64,000 nucleotides of DNA. It comes from Methanobacteriota archaeon. Lineage in GTDB: Archaea > JAADCQ01 > Methanopyri > Methanopyrales > Methanopyraceae. A program made the translations under genes and the position numbers. Below, piece by piece: positions 1-9,012 of this stretch; the first letter of the stretch is position 1; every line of letters begins with the position of its first letter. The notes beneath the pieces are model-generated. The model had not been told where the DNA came from and did no database searches. It saw nothing but the letters and a program-made list of their open reading frames with translations. The stretch spans positions 1 through 64,000 of the forward strand of contig JAMOPO010000015.1 of assembly GCA_027064425.1 (NCBI GenBank), in the 5' to 3' direction.

Positions 1-698
1 CAGGCGGGGAGCAGCTCCGGCCGCGTCGTCGCGATCGTGACGGACCCGTCCCCGTCCGCGAGCGGGAACTCAATGTAGTTGAGGTAGGTCTCGCGGGTGA
101 CGTACTCCACCTCGGCGAAGGCGATGGCCGTCTCGCACCGCGGGCACCAGTTGACCGGGTGCTCCTCCCGGTACGCGTAGCCCTTCTCCAGCAGCTCGAG
201 GAAGCCGTACTGGCTCCGGCGGATGTAGTCCGGGTCCATCGTCACGTAGGAGCCGAGCTCGCGCAGCTCCTCGTTCTCGAAGTCGATGCAGTCCGTCCAC
301 CAGTCGATCGAGCAGCCGAGCTGGATCAGCTGCTCCCTCATCCTCTTGATGTTCTTGAGCGTGAGCTCCTCGCACAGCTTCCGGAACTCGTCCCGCGGCA
401 CGTCCCGCTTCGTGATCCCGTGCATCTCCTCCACCTTAACCTCGGTCGGGAGCCCGTGGCAGTCCCAGCCCTGCGGGAAGAAGACGTCGTACCCGCGCAT
501 CCGCTTGTACCGGGCCACCACGTCCATGTAGGTCCAGTTGAGCACGTGGCCCATGTGCAGCTCGCCCGTGGGGTACGGAGGCGGCGTGTCGATCACGTAC
601 GGCGGCCGCTCCTTGCCGCCCCGGAACTTGTACTCCTTGTTCTTCAGCCACCGCTCCCGCCACTTCGGCTCGATCTTGGACGGGTCGTAATCCTCCAA
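1..698 (-). CDS. valS: Valyl-tRNA synthetase, N-terminal part (runs off the left edge)
   Basis: Class I aminoacyl-tRNA synthetase that charges tRNA-Val; only about 232 N-terminal codons are in the window. The HIGH-type signature is seen as HMGHV, preceded by PPPYPTGEL and followed by [13 protein letters not shown], which is typical of archaeal ValRS. A CP1-type zinc site begins with NWCPRCE. I chose the TTG at 698 ([13 protein letters not shown]); in-frame GTGs at 707 and further upstream are alternatives. An AT-rich box about 35 nt upstream fits the TATA element. IleRS and LeuRS share the fold, but the WDCHGLPTE context favours ValRS. Confidence 0.93.
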   Translation of the reverse strand, partial: MEDYDPSKIEPKWRERWLKNKEYKFRGGKERPPYVIDTPPPYPTGELHMGHVLNWTYMDVVARYKRMRGYDVFFPQGWDCHGLPTEVKVEEMHGITKRDVPRDEFRKLCEELTLKNIKRMREQLIQLGCSIDWWTDCIDFENEELRELGSYVTMDPDYIRRSQYGFLELLEKGYAYREEHPVNWCPRCETAIAFAEVEYVTRETYLNYIEFPLADGDGSVTIATTRPELLPA

Positions 699-730
699 CC
701 CTCGCACCCCCACCGCCGCCGGCACCCTCA

Positions 731-740
731 GCTTAAATAT
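731..740. promoter_or_regulatory. TATA-like box between valS and the divergent membrane-protein gene
   Basis: The AT island TTAAATAT stands out in GC-rich surroundings. It lies about 25 nt before a plausible valS start on the minus strand and about 25 nt before a plausible start for the plus-strand gene at 784. It may serve one or both. Confidence 0.5.
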
Positions 741-783
741 CCCGAGCCCGTACCGCACCCGCTCCGAGCGCGGGGGGAAGGGC

Positions 784-1494
784 TTGAACGGCCGGGTCCT
801 CCACTACCCCTCCTCCCGCGTATTCATGGTTTTGATGGCTCTCTGGCTGCTGATCTCGTTCCTCCTGACCTCTCTGTACCTATTCAGCATCCCCGGGTTC
901 TTCAGGGCCCTGGGCCTCGACCCCAGGACGGCCCTGTTCCTGTCCCTCCTCTCGATCCTGGGCAGCACCGTGAACGTGCCGGTCCACCGCGTTCGCCGGA
1001 CGGTGGTCGTCCGGCACGAGGTCAGCACGTTCTGGGGCATCACCTACCCCGTGCCGCTGAAGTCAACCGAGGAGATCACCATCTCCGTCAACCTCGGTGG
1101 ATGCGTGGTTCCGCTGGCCGTGTCCTGCTACCTCCTCGCCACTCGCCCTCACCTCTGGCTCGAGTACGCCATCGACACCGCCGCGACGACCGTCGTCTCC
1201 TACGCCACCGCCCGCGTGGTTCCGGGGGTGGGGATCGCCGTCCCCTTCTTCCTTCCCGCCGCGGTGGCCGGCGCCACCGCCCTGATGATCGCCGACGGGC
1301 AGGCCGCCAGCGTCGCCTACGTGGCCGGCACGCTCGGGACGCTGATCGGGGCCGACCTGCTCCACCTTCGTCGGGCCGTCCGGTGGGGCAACGCGGCCGT
1401 GCTGAGCATTGGAGGGGCCGGGACCTTCGACGCCATCTTCGTCACCGGGCTCACCGCCGTATGGATCGCCTACGCGCTCTCGCCCGGGGGATGA
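784..1494 (+). CDS. DUF1614-like integral membrane protein
   Basis: A 236-residue hydrophobic protein with about six predicted membrane segments, starting with a strong helix at residues 15-40. The glycine-rich C-terminal part ([13 protein letters not shown]) and overall plan resemble the archaeal DUF1614 membrane family, whose function is unknown. The TTG start at 784 follows a GGGGGGAAGGG stretch that could act as a ribosome binding site; ATGs at 826 and 838 would shorten the N-terminus and have no such site. It ends 4 nt before hisC, so the two are probably co-transcribed, but I see no functional link. The family call is from recall of its features and is moderate. Confidence 0.65.
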   Translation: MNGRVLHYPSSRVFMVLMALWLLISFLLTSLYLFSIPGFFRALGLDPRTALFLSLLSILGSTVNVPVHRVRRTVVVRHEVSTFWGITYPVPLKSTEEITISVNLGGCVVPLAVSCYLLATRPHLWLEYAIDTAATTVVSYATARVVPGVGIAVPFFLPAAVAGATALMIADGQAASVAYVAGTLGTLIGADLLHLRRAVRWGNAAVLSIGGAGTFDAIFVTGLTAVWIAYALSPGG

Positions 1495-1498
1495 CCCC

Positions 1499-2650
1499 GT
1501 GCGCGTCCGGCGGCACGTGCTGGAGCTTGAGCCCTACACGCCGGGCAAGTCGAAGGAGGAGCTGGCGCGAGAGTACGGCGTCGAGCCGGAGGAGATAGTC
1601 AAGCTGGGATCGAACGAGAACCCGCTGGGCCCCTCACCCAAGGCCGTCGAGGCGGCCAAGCGGGAGCTGGAGAGGCTGCACGAGTACCCGGAGGCGGTCG
1701 CTCCACCCGAGCTCTTAGACGCCATCCGCGAGTACCTGGCCGACCCGCCCTACCCGGCCGGAGAGCCCGTCGACGTCAGCGAGGACCACCTGATCGTGGG
1801 CGGGGACGGGGCGGACGAGATCATCGACCTGCTGGTGCGGGTGACGGTGGACCCGGGTGACGCCGTCCTGACGCTCGCCCCGACGTTCTCGCAGTACGGG
1901 ATCTCCACCCGGGCGGCGGGTGGCGAGGTCCGGCACGCGCCGCTCGACCCGGAGCGCGACTTCCGGCCCGACGAGGACGCGCTGTTCGAGGCGCTGGACG
2001 GCGTGCGGGTAGCCTTCCTGTGCACGCCCAACAACCCGACCGGGAACGCCCTGCCGGAACGGCTCGTGCGCGACGTGATAGAGGAGTGCCCCGGGGTCGT
2101 GCTCATCGACCACGCGTACGTGGAGTTCGCCGACCACGACTACACGCCGCTGGCCCTAGAGTACGACAATGTGCTCGTGCTGCGCACGTGCTCGAAGGCG
2201 CTGGGGCTCGCCGGGGCCCGGGTCGGGTACGCCGTGGCCGACCCCGAGATCATCGAGCACCTCCACCGAGTCAAGCCGGTGTTCAGCCTCACCCGGCCCA
2301 GCGCCGCGGCCGCGAAGGCCGCCCTTCGGGACCGGGAGTACGTGCGGAAGACCGTGAAGCTGGTGCGCGAGGAGCGGGACCGGCTCCTGAGGCGCATCAA
2401 CGGGCTCCCCGGGCTCCGAGCGTACCCGTCCGAGGCGAACTTCCTCTTCGTGGATGTGGGGCCGGCGGGAACGGACGCGCCCACACTCACCGAGGAGCTG
2501 CTTAAGCGGGGAGTGATCATCCGGGACTGCAGCTCCTTCGAGGGGGTCGACGAGCCGAGGTACGTCCGGGTCTCGGTAGGGCTCCCCGAGGAGAACGACC
2601 GGTTCCTCGAGACGGCGAGGGAGGTGCTGGAGTCACTCGAGTCGAGCTAG
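1499..2650 (+). CDS. hisC: Histidinol-phosphate aminotransferase
   Basis: A PLP enzyme of about 383 residues that transaminates imidazole acetol phosphate in histidine biosynthesis. Aminotransferase class I/II features in order: KLGSNENPLGPSP near the N-terminus, VGGDGADEIIDL, TPNNPTGN, DHAYVEF with the PLP-contacting Asp and Tyr, and TCSKALGLAG with the Schiff-base lysine. A conserved Arg follows near the C-terminus (RVSVG). The GTG at 1499 gives a start typical of HisC; the reading frame is open further upstream but would enter the preceding gene. The 3' end overlaps the convergent radical SAM gene by 18 nt. Confidence 0.93.
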   Translation: MRVRRHVLELEPYTPGKSKEELAREYGVEPEEIVKLGSNENPLGPSPKAVEAAKRELERLHEYPEAVAPPELLDAIREYLADPPYPAGEPVDVSEDHLIVGGDGADEIIDLLVRVTVDPGDAVLTLAPTFSQYGISTRAAGGEVRHAPLDPERDFRPDEDALFEALDGVRVAFLCTPNNPTGNALPERLVRDVIEECPGVVLIDHAYVEFADHDYTPLALEYDNVLVLRTCSKALGLAGARVGYAVADPEIIEHLHRVKPVFSLTRPSAAAAKAALRDREYVRKTVKLVREERDRLLRRINGLPGLRAYPSEANFLFVDVGPAGTDAPTLTEELLKRGVIIRDCSSFEGVDEPRYVRVSVGLPEENDRFLETAREVLESLESS

Positions 2651-3460
2651 GAACTCGTCCAGCGGCAGGAAGGACCTGCGCGGCCGGGGCACGCCGGGCT
2701 CCGGGGCGTACCTCAGCCACCTCGGATCGACGTCCTCCCCCAGCTCCTCGAGCGCCCGCTCCAGACTGTCGATCCAGCACGCCGGGAACCGCACGCGGAA
2801 CCCCAGCTCCTCGAACCCCTCCGCCCAGTCAAGCAGCGCTCCAACCAGGTTGTACCGGTCCGGGTTGAGCCCCAGCCGCTCCAGCCGCTTCACCGCGTCA
2901 CCGAACGGGATCAGGGGCTGGACGAACACCTCCTCAGGGTCGCACTCCGCGCTCGCGAGCTCCTCCGGCAGGTCGTCATTAATGCCCGGGAGGAAGAGGG
3001 AGCGGATAACCAGCCCTCCTTCAACTCGTTCTAAGAAGGACCGGGCACGCTCGGCGTCGCCGCCGTGGAGTCGCTCGTAGGTCCCGGGATCGAGCGTATC
3101 CACGCTGACCATGACCAGGTCGCACAGCTCCGAGAGCCTGGCGGCGAGGTCGGGTCGGTAACCGCGCGTCTGAAGGTCGATGCGGTCGAAGGTTCCCGCC
3201 TCTGCGATCAGCTCCAGAATCTCCACCAGGCGCCTGCCCACGGCGGTGGGCTCACCGTACTGGGACACGGTCAGGCAGCCCTCCATCTCACCGTAAAGAC
3301 CCGGGCGGATCCTGACCCCCTCCCTCAGGGCGTGGCGGCAGTAACAGTGCGGGCAGCGGTGCGGGCACTCCGTCGTGAGCTCCAGGGTCGGGTGGTGCTC
3401 GCCCTCCGTGGTGGCCCCGGGACAACCCTCGCAGTGCTGAGAAGCCTTTAACCTGAGCAT
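2633..3460 (-). CDS. Radical SAM protein of unknown substrate
   Basis: A 275-residue protein with a C-x3-C-x2-C cluster motif (CPHRCPHC) near residue 33, preceded by TLELTTE, as in radical SAM enzymes that bind a 4Fe-4S cluster. An extra N-terminal pair, CEGC at residues 10-13, and a further Cys just after the cluster (CYC) could be additional ligands. The rest fits a compact TIM-barrel (LQTRGY, VMVSVDTLD). No partner is obvious: the gene is convergent with hisC and divergent from cbiE. It may be an activating or modifying enzyme; I cannot assign a substrate. Confidence 0.75.
   Translation of the reverse strand: MLRLKASQHCEGCPGATTEGEHHPTLELTTECPHRCPHCYCRHALREGVRIRPGLYGEMEGCLTVSQYGEPTAVGRRLVEILELIAEAGTFDRIDLQTRGYRPDLAARLSELCDLVMVSVDTLDPGTYERLHGGDAERARSFLERVEGGLVIRSLFLPGINDDLPEELASAECDPEEVFVQPLIPFGDAVKRLERLGLNPDRYNLVGALLDWAEGFEELGFRVRFPACWIDSLERALEELGEDVDPRWLRYAPEPGVPRPRRSFLPLDEFLARLE
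3444..3453 (+). promoter_or_regulatory. Probable TATA box for cbiE
   Basis: The box CCTTTAACC lies about 33-41 nt before the TTG start at 3485, the spacing expected for a short-leader archaeal transcript. It sits inside the first codons of the divergent radical SAM gene. Confidence 0.5.
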
Positions 3461-3484
3461 CCTCGGACCCCACCGGGGTGCGAG

Positions 3485-4102
3485 TTGGAGGTCGTCGGCG
3501 TCGGTCCCAACCCAAGGTACTTTCTAACCTTGGAGGCGCTGAGGAGGATCGAGCGGGCGGACCTGCTCGTGGGGAGCGAGTCGCTGTTCCGAGAGCTGGA
3601 CGGGCTGAAGGTGGAGGTTGAGCTGGACCTGTCCGACAAGGATCTGGTCACGTGGAACGGGTCCGTCCGAAGCGTGCTGGAAGACGTGGCCCCGCGGAAT
3701 CCGGTCGTCCTGGCGCGCGGCGACCCGATGTACATGGGCGTTGGGAAACTGGCGTCCGCGCTGTTCGAGGACGTGGAGGTGGTACCGGGAGTCTCCTCGC
3801 TGCAGGCCCTGCTGGCCAAGTTCGGGCTGGGGTTCCACGAGGTGGAGAGCCACGTGAACCTGCACAGCCGCCGAGAGATCAAGAAGGTGGTCGAGGAGGT
3901 CCGCGCGGGGCGCACCACCGCCGTCCTCTTCGGCAAGGTCCGCCCGGCGGAGCTCGTCGACGAGCTGGAGCGCTCGGGCGTGGAGGTGGAGGTTCTGGCG
4001 GGTGAGCGGCTCTGGTACGAGGACGAGCGGCTGGTCCGCGACCTGGAAGACCTCCGGGATCTTTCCCACTTCACCGTAGCGGTGCTAAAGCGAAAAGACT
4101 AG
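3485..4102 (+). CDS. cbiE: Cobalt-precorrin-7 C5-methyltransferase
   Basis: An S-adenosylmethionine-dependent tetrapyrrole methylase of 205 residues in the anaerobic cobalamin (corrinoid) pathway. It has the family's N-terminal VGVGPNPRYFLT loop, the LARGDPMYMGVG motif in the middle (usual form SGDP), and VVPGVSSLQALLAKFGL, which is characteristic of the CbiE/CobL N-terminal type. Length matches stand-alone CbiE. The start is TTG at 3485, directly before the first beta strand. Corrinoids are needed in methanogens for Mtr. No other cbi gene is adjacent. Confidence 0.88.
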   Translation: MEVVGVGPNPRYFLTLEALRRIERADLLVGSESLFRELDGLKVEVELDLSDKDLVTWNGSVRSVLEDVAPRNPVVLARGDPMYMGVGKLASALFEDVEVVPGVSSLQALLAKFGLGFHEVESHVNLHSRREIKKVVEEVRAGRTTAVLFGKVRPAELVDELERSGVEVEVLAGERLWYEDERLVRDLEDLRDLSHFTVAVLKRKD

Positions 4103-4120
4103 TTCACCGTGGTGTCCGAC

Positions 4121-4130
4121 GAAATTAACC
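4121..4130 (+). promoter_or_regulatory. Probable TATA box for the B12-type radical SAM gene
   Basis: GAAATTAACC is the only AT-rich stretch in the spacer after cbiE and lies about 50-58 nt before the TTG start at 4179. Confidence 0.4.
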
Positions 4131-4178
4131 TCCCGTGCAGCACGGCTCACGACGCGGCCGCTCGGGGGCCCCGCATCG

Positions 4179-5696
4179 TTGCCCGAGGTCGTGCTAACGA
4201 TGGATCGAACGCTGGCGAGCAACTACCACGGCGGCATGTTCATGGGGTTCAGCGCCTGCGTGCCCAAAGGGATCATCCCGGACTGGCTGTACTTCACGGT
4301 CTTCTGCCCCAGCGTGGACTACGACAAGGAGACGGGGGAGGTCGAGGAGGCCCCGCTCGGTGTGCGGAGGATCGAGGCGCAGCTGCGCAGGGAAGGGTAC
4401 GACGTGATCGTGGCGCACCCGGACGCGGTTGAGCGGGCGGTGGACGAGGACACCATCGCCGTGGGCGTCTCGGAGATCGACCCGCAGGGAATGGGGCCGG
4501 CCACGACCACCTTCACGTCCTTCTCCGGGAAGCCCGCGTACATGAAGATTTGCTTTGAGGAGCTGATGCGGCGCATCCGGCGGCTCAAGCGGGAGTACGA
4601 CTTCGGCGTGTTCATGGGCGGCCCGGGCGTTTGGCAGGTGGAGGATCGGTTTCCAGAGTTCGGCGTCGACTTCCTGATCAAGGGCGAGGGAGAGTACGTC
4701 GTGGGCGACGTCGTGCGGCGGATTGAAGATGGCGACCGCGGCCCAGAGGTAGTGAAGGGGCGCCCCGTTGACCCTGAGGACATCCCGACCCTGGTCAACC
4801 CGACGATCAACGGGATCGTGGAGGTCGCGCGCGGCTGCGGGCGAGGGTGTAAGTTCTGCAGTCCCGATATGCGAGAGCTCCGGAGCTTCCCGCTGAGTAA
4901 AATCCTGAAGGACGTGGAGACGATCGTCCGGAGCGGGAAGAGCAAGGTGTTGCTGCACGCGGAGGACGTGCTGCGGTACAAGGCGGATGGCGTACGCCCC
5001 AACGTGGACGCCGTGATCGAGCTGTTCTCGACCGTCGCCGAGCATCCCGGGGTCGAGGACGTCAGCGTGAGCCACGTAGCCCTCTCCACGGTGTGCCTGT
5101 TCGACGAGCGTATGGGCGAGCTCTCGGACATCATTGGGGTGGGTACGAGGGTCCCCTGGGTGGGCGTGCAGGTGGGGGTCGAGACGGGCAGCCCGCGCCT
5201 GATGGCCGAGCACATGCCGGGTAAGGTGGCCCCGTTCAAGGTGGAGGAGTGGCCGGACGTGGTTGAGCAGGCGTTCGGGATACTGAACGACCACGGCTGG
5301 GTGCCGTGCGGCACGCTGATCCTGGGGCTCCCGGGCGAGACCGAGGACGACGTGATGAAGACCGCCGAGCTGCTCGACCGGCTGCGGGATTACAAGAGCT
5401 TCATCGTGCCGCTGTTCTTCGTCCCGATCGGCGACTCCCGGCTGAGCGACCACGAGTTCTTCACCGCGGATAAGCTGACGGAGGCTCACTGGGAGGTGAT
5501 CTTGCGGTGCGTTGACCACGACCTGAAGTGGCTCCCGACGCTGTACGGCGAGTACGCTCGAGCGGTGGGCCACAGCCCGCTGATCAAGCTGGTCATTCGA
5601 CTGCTAGCGTGGTACGGCCGCAGGAAGCTGCTCAAGTCGGCCCTCAAGCACTGCCCGAACGAGGAGCTGGTGTACTCGATTCTGGGGTCCGGGTAG
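4179..5696 (+). CDS. Radical SAM protein with N-terminal B12-binding-like region
   Basis: A 505-residue protein. The N-terminal half resembles the Rossmann-like cobalamin-binding region of B12-type radical SAM enzymes (VLTMDRTLASNY, FGVFMGGPGVW, LIKGEGEYVV). The radical SAM motif CGRGCKFC follows near residue 220, inside NGIVEVARGCG. A third domain includes CGTLILGLPGETEDD, typical of the substrate-side barrel strands. The start could be TTG 4179 or ATG 4200; I prefer 4179 because the first strand (EVVLT) then stays complete. It may be a methylase or tailoring enzyme; the substrate is unknown. The regulator at 5699 follows within 3 nt. Confidence 0.78.
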   Translation: MPEVVLTMDRTLASNYHGGMFMGFSACVPKGIIPDWLYFTVFCPSVDYDKETGEVEEAPLGVRRIEAQLRREGYDVIVAHPDAVERAVDEDTIAVGVSEIDPQGMGPATTTFTSFSGKPAYMKICFEELMRRIRRLKREYDFGVFMGGPGVWQVEDRFPEFGVDFLIKGEGEYVVGDVVRRIEDGDRGPEVVKGRPVDPEDIPTLVNPTINGIVEVARGCGRGCKFCSPDMRELRSFPLSKILKDVETIVRSGKSKVLLHAEDVLRYKADGVRPNVDAVIELFSTVAEHPGVEDVSVSHVALSTVCLFDERMGELSDIIGVGTRVPWVGVQVGVETGSPRLMAEHMPGKVAPFKVEEWPDVVEQAFGILNDHGWVPCGTLILGLPGETEDDVMKTAELLDRLRDYKSFIVPLFFVPIGDSRLSDHEFFTADKLTEAHWEVILRCVDHDLKWLPTLYGEYARAVGHSPLIKLVIRLLAWYGRRKLLKSALKHCPNEELVYSILGSG

Positions 5697-5698
5697 GC

Positions 5699-6016
5699 TT
5701 GGAGGTGCGGGTTAAGGTGTTCCTGTGCTCCGACGGCCGCCCGGTGATTGGTCCCGGCCGGTACGCCCTGCTCCGGGCCATCGAGAAGGAGGGGACCGTG
5801 AAGGGGGCCGCGAAGCGGCTGGGGTGGTCCTACGAGTACGCCAGGAAGAGCATCCGGGCCATGGAGGAGGCCTTCGGGAGGAAGGTCGTGGAGACCAAGC
5901 GAGGAGGATCTAAGGGAGGTCGAGCGAGGCTCACGGACTTCGGTCGTAGGCTCGTCCGGGAGTACGAGCGCGCGCTGAAGAAGGTGACGGAGCGGGGCGT
6001 CAAGCCGATTCTCTGA
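5699..6016 (+). CDS. ModE/LysR-like winged-helix DNA-binding protein
   Basis: A 105-residue protein that is essentially a single winged-helix domain. GPGRYALLRAIEKEGTVKGAAKRLGWSYEYARKSI is read in short as G..YALLRAI..GTVKGAAK plus a recognition helix SYEYARKSI, then the wing KRGGSKGGRARLT. This matches the N-terminal domain of ModE. No molybdate-binding TOBE domain follows, so the effector, if any, is unknown. The TTG start at 5699 gives a start right at the domain; the frame is open further upstream inside the previous gene. The 3' end overlaps the convergent phosphoesterase by 17 nt. Confidence 0.8.
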   Translation: MEVRVKVFLCSDGRPVIGPGRYALLRAIEKEGTVKGAAKRLGWSYEYARKSIRAMEEAFGRKVVETKRGGSKGGRARLTDFGRRLVREYERALKKVTERGVKPIL

Positions 6017-6827
6017 GCAGGTCCGTCAGCCCCTTCTCCCTCACCAGCCTGTACTCTCCCTCCCTGACCACGGGGCGGTACCGGGCGAGCTCGACGCGGC
6101 GCTCCGTGACGATCTCCTGCAGCCACACCGTGACGGACTCGTCCGAGAACTCGATGACGTTGAAGCAGTTGCGGCTGTACCCGCGTAGCTTCGTGGAGGA
6201 GAACGTGCCGGCGTTCACCACCACCGTGTCCTCCACCTTGGCCGCGAACGGGACGTGCCGGTGCCCGCAGAGCACGACGTCGACGCCGAACCTCAGGCAC
6301 AGGTTCAGCACCTCTCCGGCGTCCACGAGCACGTTCCGCTCCCGGCCCGAGCCGGGAACCGGGATCAAGTGATGGTGCATGGCCAGGCAGATGCAGGCGC
6401 TCTTGGGTATCCGGTCGAGCACCCCCTCCAACCACTCCTGCCGCTCCCGGCCCAGCTGCCCGTAGTCCACGTCCGGCTCGGAGGAATCCGCCCCGATAAT
6501 GTACAACCTCGGTGCCACCTTCTCGACGCGGTATCGGTCCCCGAAAACGTCCTCGAAGACCATCCATCCGAGGTTCCGGGCGTCGTGGTTCCCCGGGACC
6601 GGGACGACGCGGCCCGCCACCCTCTCCAGCTCGTCCAGCAGGGACTGGGCCTCCTCGTACTCCCTGGCGAGCCCGTTGTCCGTGATATCACCCGTGACCA
6701 CGACCACGTCCGGGTTCAGGTCTTCCAGCAGCTCGACGCCCTCCCGGAACGTCCTGGGGTCCCAACTCCTCCGCAGCGGCGACACGTGAAGGTCGGAGAT
6801 GTGCGCGATCACGAACTCCCGGCTCAC
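6000..6827 (-). CDS. Calcineurin-type metallophosphoesterase
   Basis: A 275-residue phosphoesterase with the full dimetal motif set: ISDLHVS (D-x-H) near residue 11, VVTGDITD, VPGNHDARN, a middle HHH, and CGHRHVPF. The arrangement resembles cyclic-nucleotide-phosphodiesterase (CpdA-like) and Icc-type enzymes more than the YfcE type. The substrate cannot be read from sequence. It is downstream of the marker-9 gene by 11 nt on the same strand, so it may be the last gene of the atwA operon. Confidence 0.85.
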   Translation of the reverse strand: MSREFVIAHISDLHVSPLRRSWDPRTFREGVELLEDLNPDVVVVTGDITDNGLAREYEEAQSLLDELERVAGRVVPVPGNHDARNLGWMVFEDVFGDRYRVEKVAPRLYIIGADSSEPDVDYGQLGRERQEWLEGVLDRIPKSACICLAMHHHLIPVPGSGRERNVLVDAGEVLNLCLRFGVDVVLCGHRHVPFAAKVEDTVVVNAGTFSSTKLRGYSRNCFNVIEFSDESVTVWLQEIVTERRVELARYRPVVREGEYRLVREKGLTDLLRESA

Positions 6828-6838
6828 CTCCTCACCAC

Positions 6839-7354
6839 CTACTCCTCCTCCCTCCTCGACTTGAGCAGCTTCACGGCCTTAACCGGGTCACCCTTGGCCT
6901 CCTTGAGCGCCTTCCGGGCCTCCTCCTGGGACACGCCCGCCGCCTCGGCGACGGTCTCAACCACGTCCTCGTCCACTGACTCCGCCTCCTCCAGGATCTC
7001 GTCCAGATCCTTCCGGCCCAGCAGGTACTCGGCGAGCTGCTTCTTCCACCACATGTACTCGTTCGGCGTCAGGCCGGCCTGCTCTATCGCAGCGTCCCGG
7101 AGCGGGCACGGCTTGGTGATCTTGCAGCACCAGACGAGGCTGCCGAAACAGGTCTTGTCTCCCGCCTTAAGCGGCGTCTTCTCCGCGAACTCTCGCTTGC
7201 GCTTCACGTACTCGTCGGGGTCCAGCCCGGCCTTCTCCAGCGCCTGGAAGATCGGGCAGGGTTTGACGGGAGGGCAGCAGAAGGCGAGCGCCTCCGGGGG
7301 TCCGCCCCGGCAGACGTGCGAGGGGGCGTCGGGCCAGCCCTCCTCCGGGCCCAA
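6839..7354 (-). CDS. Methanogenesis marker protein 9 with a C-terminal UBA-like domain
   Basis: A 171-residue protein. Residues 1-100 carry the Cys-rich pattern of the methanogen-specific marker-9 family: HVCRGGPPEALAFCCPPVK, then KPCPI, then TCFGSLVWCCKITKPCPLRD. The many cysteines suggest metal or Fe-S binding. Residues about 128-165 look like a three-helix UBA domain (VAEAAGVSQEEARKALKEA then GDPVKAVKLL), similar to the tail of archaeal NAC. The start is TTG 7354, one base after the atwA stop codon, so translation is probably coupled. Biochemical function is unknown; the neighbour suggests a role around MCR maturation. Confidence 0.85.
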   Translation of the reverse strand: MGPEEGWPDAPSHVCRGGPPEALAFCCPPVKPCPIFQALEKAGLDPDEYVKRKREFAEKTPLKAGDKTCFGSLVWCCKITKPCPLRDAAIEQAGLTPNEYMWWKKQLAEYLLGRKDLDEILEEAESVDEDVVETVAEAAGVSQEEARKALKEAKGDPVKAVKLLKSRREEE

Positions 7355-8962
7355 CTACGAGCCCCCCTCCTCCCGGATCATCTCCTCGCGCTCCTCCGGC
7401 GTCAGCTCGGCCACGATCTCCTCGGGCTTGCCGGTCTTCACGAACTTGCCGTCCCGCATCAGGGAGGCTCGGTCGCACACCATCTCCACGAAGTCCATGT
7501 CGTGGGACACGATGACGAAGGTCTGGTTCATCTCCTTCCTGGCGTTCAGGATGGACTTGGCCACCTTCCGCATGGTCACGGGGTCCATCGTGCCCGTCGG
7601 CTCGTCCAGGATCAGGATCCGCGGCTCGCGGATCAGCACCTGGGCCAGCGCTACTCGGTGCCGCTCACCCTCGGACAGCTGATCCGGGTACCGGTCCAGG
7701 ATCTCCATCGCCCGCTCCTCATCGAAGCCCACGGCCTTGAGCACGTGCACGGCCTTCATTTTCGCCAGCTCGTCCGGCAGCTCGATGCCGATGGCCTTGG
7801 TGAGGTTCTCCAGCACGGTCCGGTGCGGGTAGAGCGTGTACTGCTGGTGCAGCATCCCGATGTACCGCTTCGCTCGACCGCGCTCCTGCTTGTCGGTCAT
7901 GTCCACCCACTCGTCGCCGACCCGGACGTACACCTCGCCGTCCGTGGGCTCCAGCACACCCGCCAGGATCTTCGCCAGCGTGGTCTTGCCCGCGCCGCTC
8001 TTGCCGACGATTCCGTAGATCTCCCCCTCCCGAACCTCGAGCGAGACGCCGTCCACGGCCTTCACGACGCCGCGCTCGATCGAGTAGTAGTGCTTCTTCA
8101 CGTCCTTCGCCCTGATAATCTCCTCACCGACCTCCACCTCCTCCTTCTCGACCTCCTCCACCTGCTCCAGGTACTTGCTCACGACCTCGCTCGGCTCCCC
8201 GAACTCGACGATCTCGCCGTTCTCCAGCCACAGCACCCGGTCGGAGATGTCCTCAATGACCTCCGGCCAGTGGGAGGTGATCACCATCGTGATGCCGGCC
8301 TCCTTCACGCCCTCCCGCAGGGCCTTGTGCACGATCTCGCCCGTCTCGGGGTCCAGCGTGCCCGTGGGCTCGTCCGCCAGGAAGACGATCGGTCGCTTGG
8401 CCAGCTGCCGAATCAGCACGACCCGCTGCTTCTCGCCGCCGCTCAGGTCCCGGGCCAGGTGCGTGACCCGGTGCTCCAGCTCCACCATCTCGATGAGCTC
8501 CACCGCGCGCTCGGCCGCCTCACTCTCTGGGTAACCCGCGTCCAACAGGGCCTCCATCACGTTCTCCAGCACCGTCTGCTCCTCATACAGGGCGAACGTC
8601 CGCTGGAACATGATCGCGATCCGCTTCCGGAACTTGCGGCGCTCCGTGTCCGAGAGTCCCCACAGGTCCACTACCTCCTCCTCCAGCTCGCCCTCGCCGC
8701 ACTTCGGACACACCTCGCCCACAATCTCCGGCCGCTCCGCCCACTCACACTCAGGGCAGCGGGCCACCCGGTACAGGACCCGACCCTCGTCCGGCTCGTA
8801 CTCGTCCAGACCCTTCAGCGTGTGAATGAAGACCGACTTGCCCGCCCCGCTCTCGCCCAAAATGCCCAGCACGTCACCCTCCTCGATCTCTAGCTCCGGA
8901 ATCTCCAGCCTGAACCCCTCGAACTCTTTGACCAAATCCTCCACCCGGATGACCCAGGACAC
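7355..8962 (-). CDS. atwA: Methyl-coenzyme M reductase system component A2 (double ABC ATPase)
   Basis: A 535-residue soluble protein with two ABC ATPase domains that supports ATP-dependent reductive activation of methyl-coenzyme M reductase. Domain 1 has Walker A GESGAGKS near residue 36, a zinc-ribbon insert (CPEC...CPKC, about residues 69-91), signature LSGGEKQR and Walker [13 protein letters not shown]. Domain 2 has GKSGAGKTT, signature LSEGERHR and [11 protein letters not shown]. No membrane segments are present, so it is not a transporter. The start is GTG 8962. It leads a leftward operon with the marker-9 gene. Confidence 0.95.
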   Translation of the reverse strand: MSWVIRVEDLVKEFEGFRLEIPELEIEEGDVLGILGESGAGKSVFIHTLKGLDEYEPDEGRVLYRVARCPECEWAERPEIVGEVCPKCGEGELEEEVVDLWGLSDTERRKFRKRIAIMFQRTFALYEEQTVLENVMEALLDAGYPESEAAERAVELIEMVELEHRVTHLARDLSGGEKQRVVLIRQLAKRPIVFLADEPTGTLDPETGEIVHKALREGVKEAGITMVITSHWPEVIEDISDRVLWLENGEIVEFGEPSEVVSKYLEQVEEVEKEEVEVGEEIIRAKDVKKHYYSIERGVVKAVDGVSLEVREGEIYGIVGKSGAGKTTLAKILAGVLEPTDGEVYVRVGDEWVDMTDKQERGRAKRYIGMLHQQYTLYPHRTVLENLTKAIGIELPDELAKMKAVHVLKAVGFDEERAMEILDRYPDQLSEGERHRVALAQVLIREPRILILDEPTGTMDPVTMRKVAKSILNARKEMNQTFVIVSHDMDFVEMVCDRASLMRDGKFVKTGKPEEIVAELTPEEREEMIREEGGS

Positions 8963-9012
8963 GCCCCGCGTCCCCCGAGCATTAGGTTGACCGAACGCCG
9001 GGGATGGTCTAA

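Noticed and set aside
159-1400. A long plus-strand frame opposite valS and through the DUF1614-like gene
   Set aside because: Opposite frames in GC-rich DNA stay open; both real genes show family motifs and the shadow does not.
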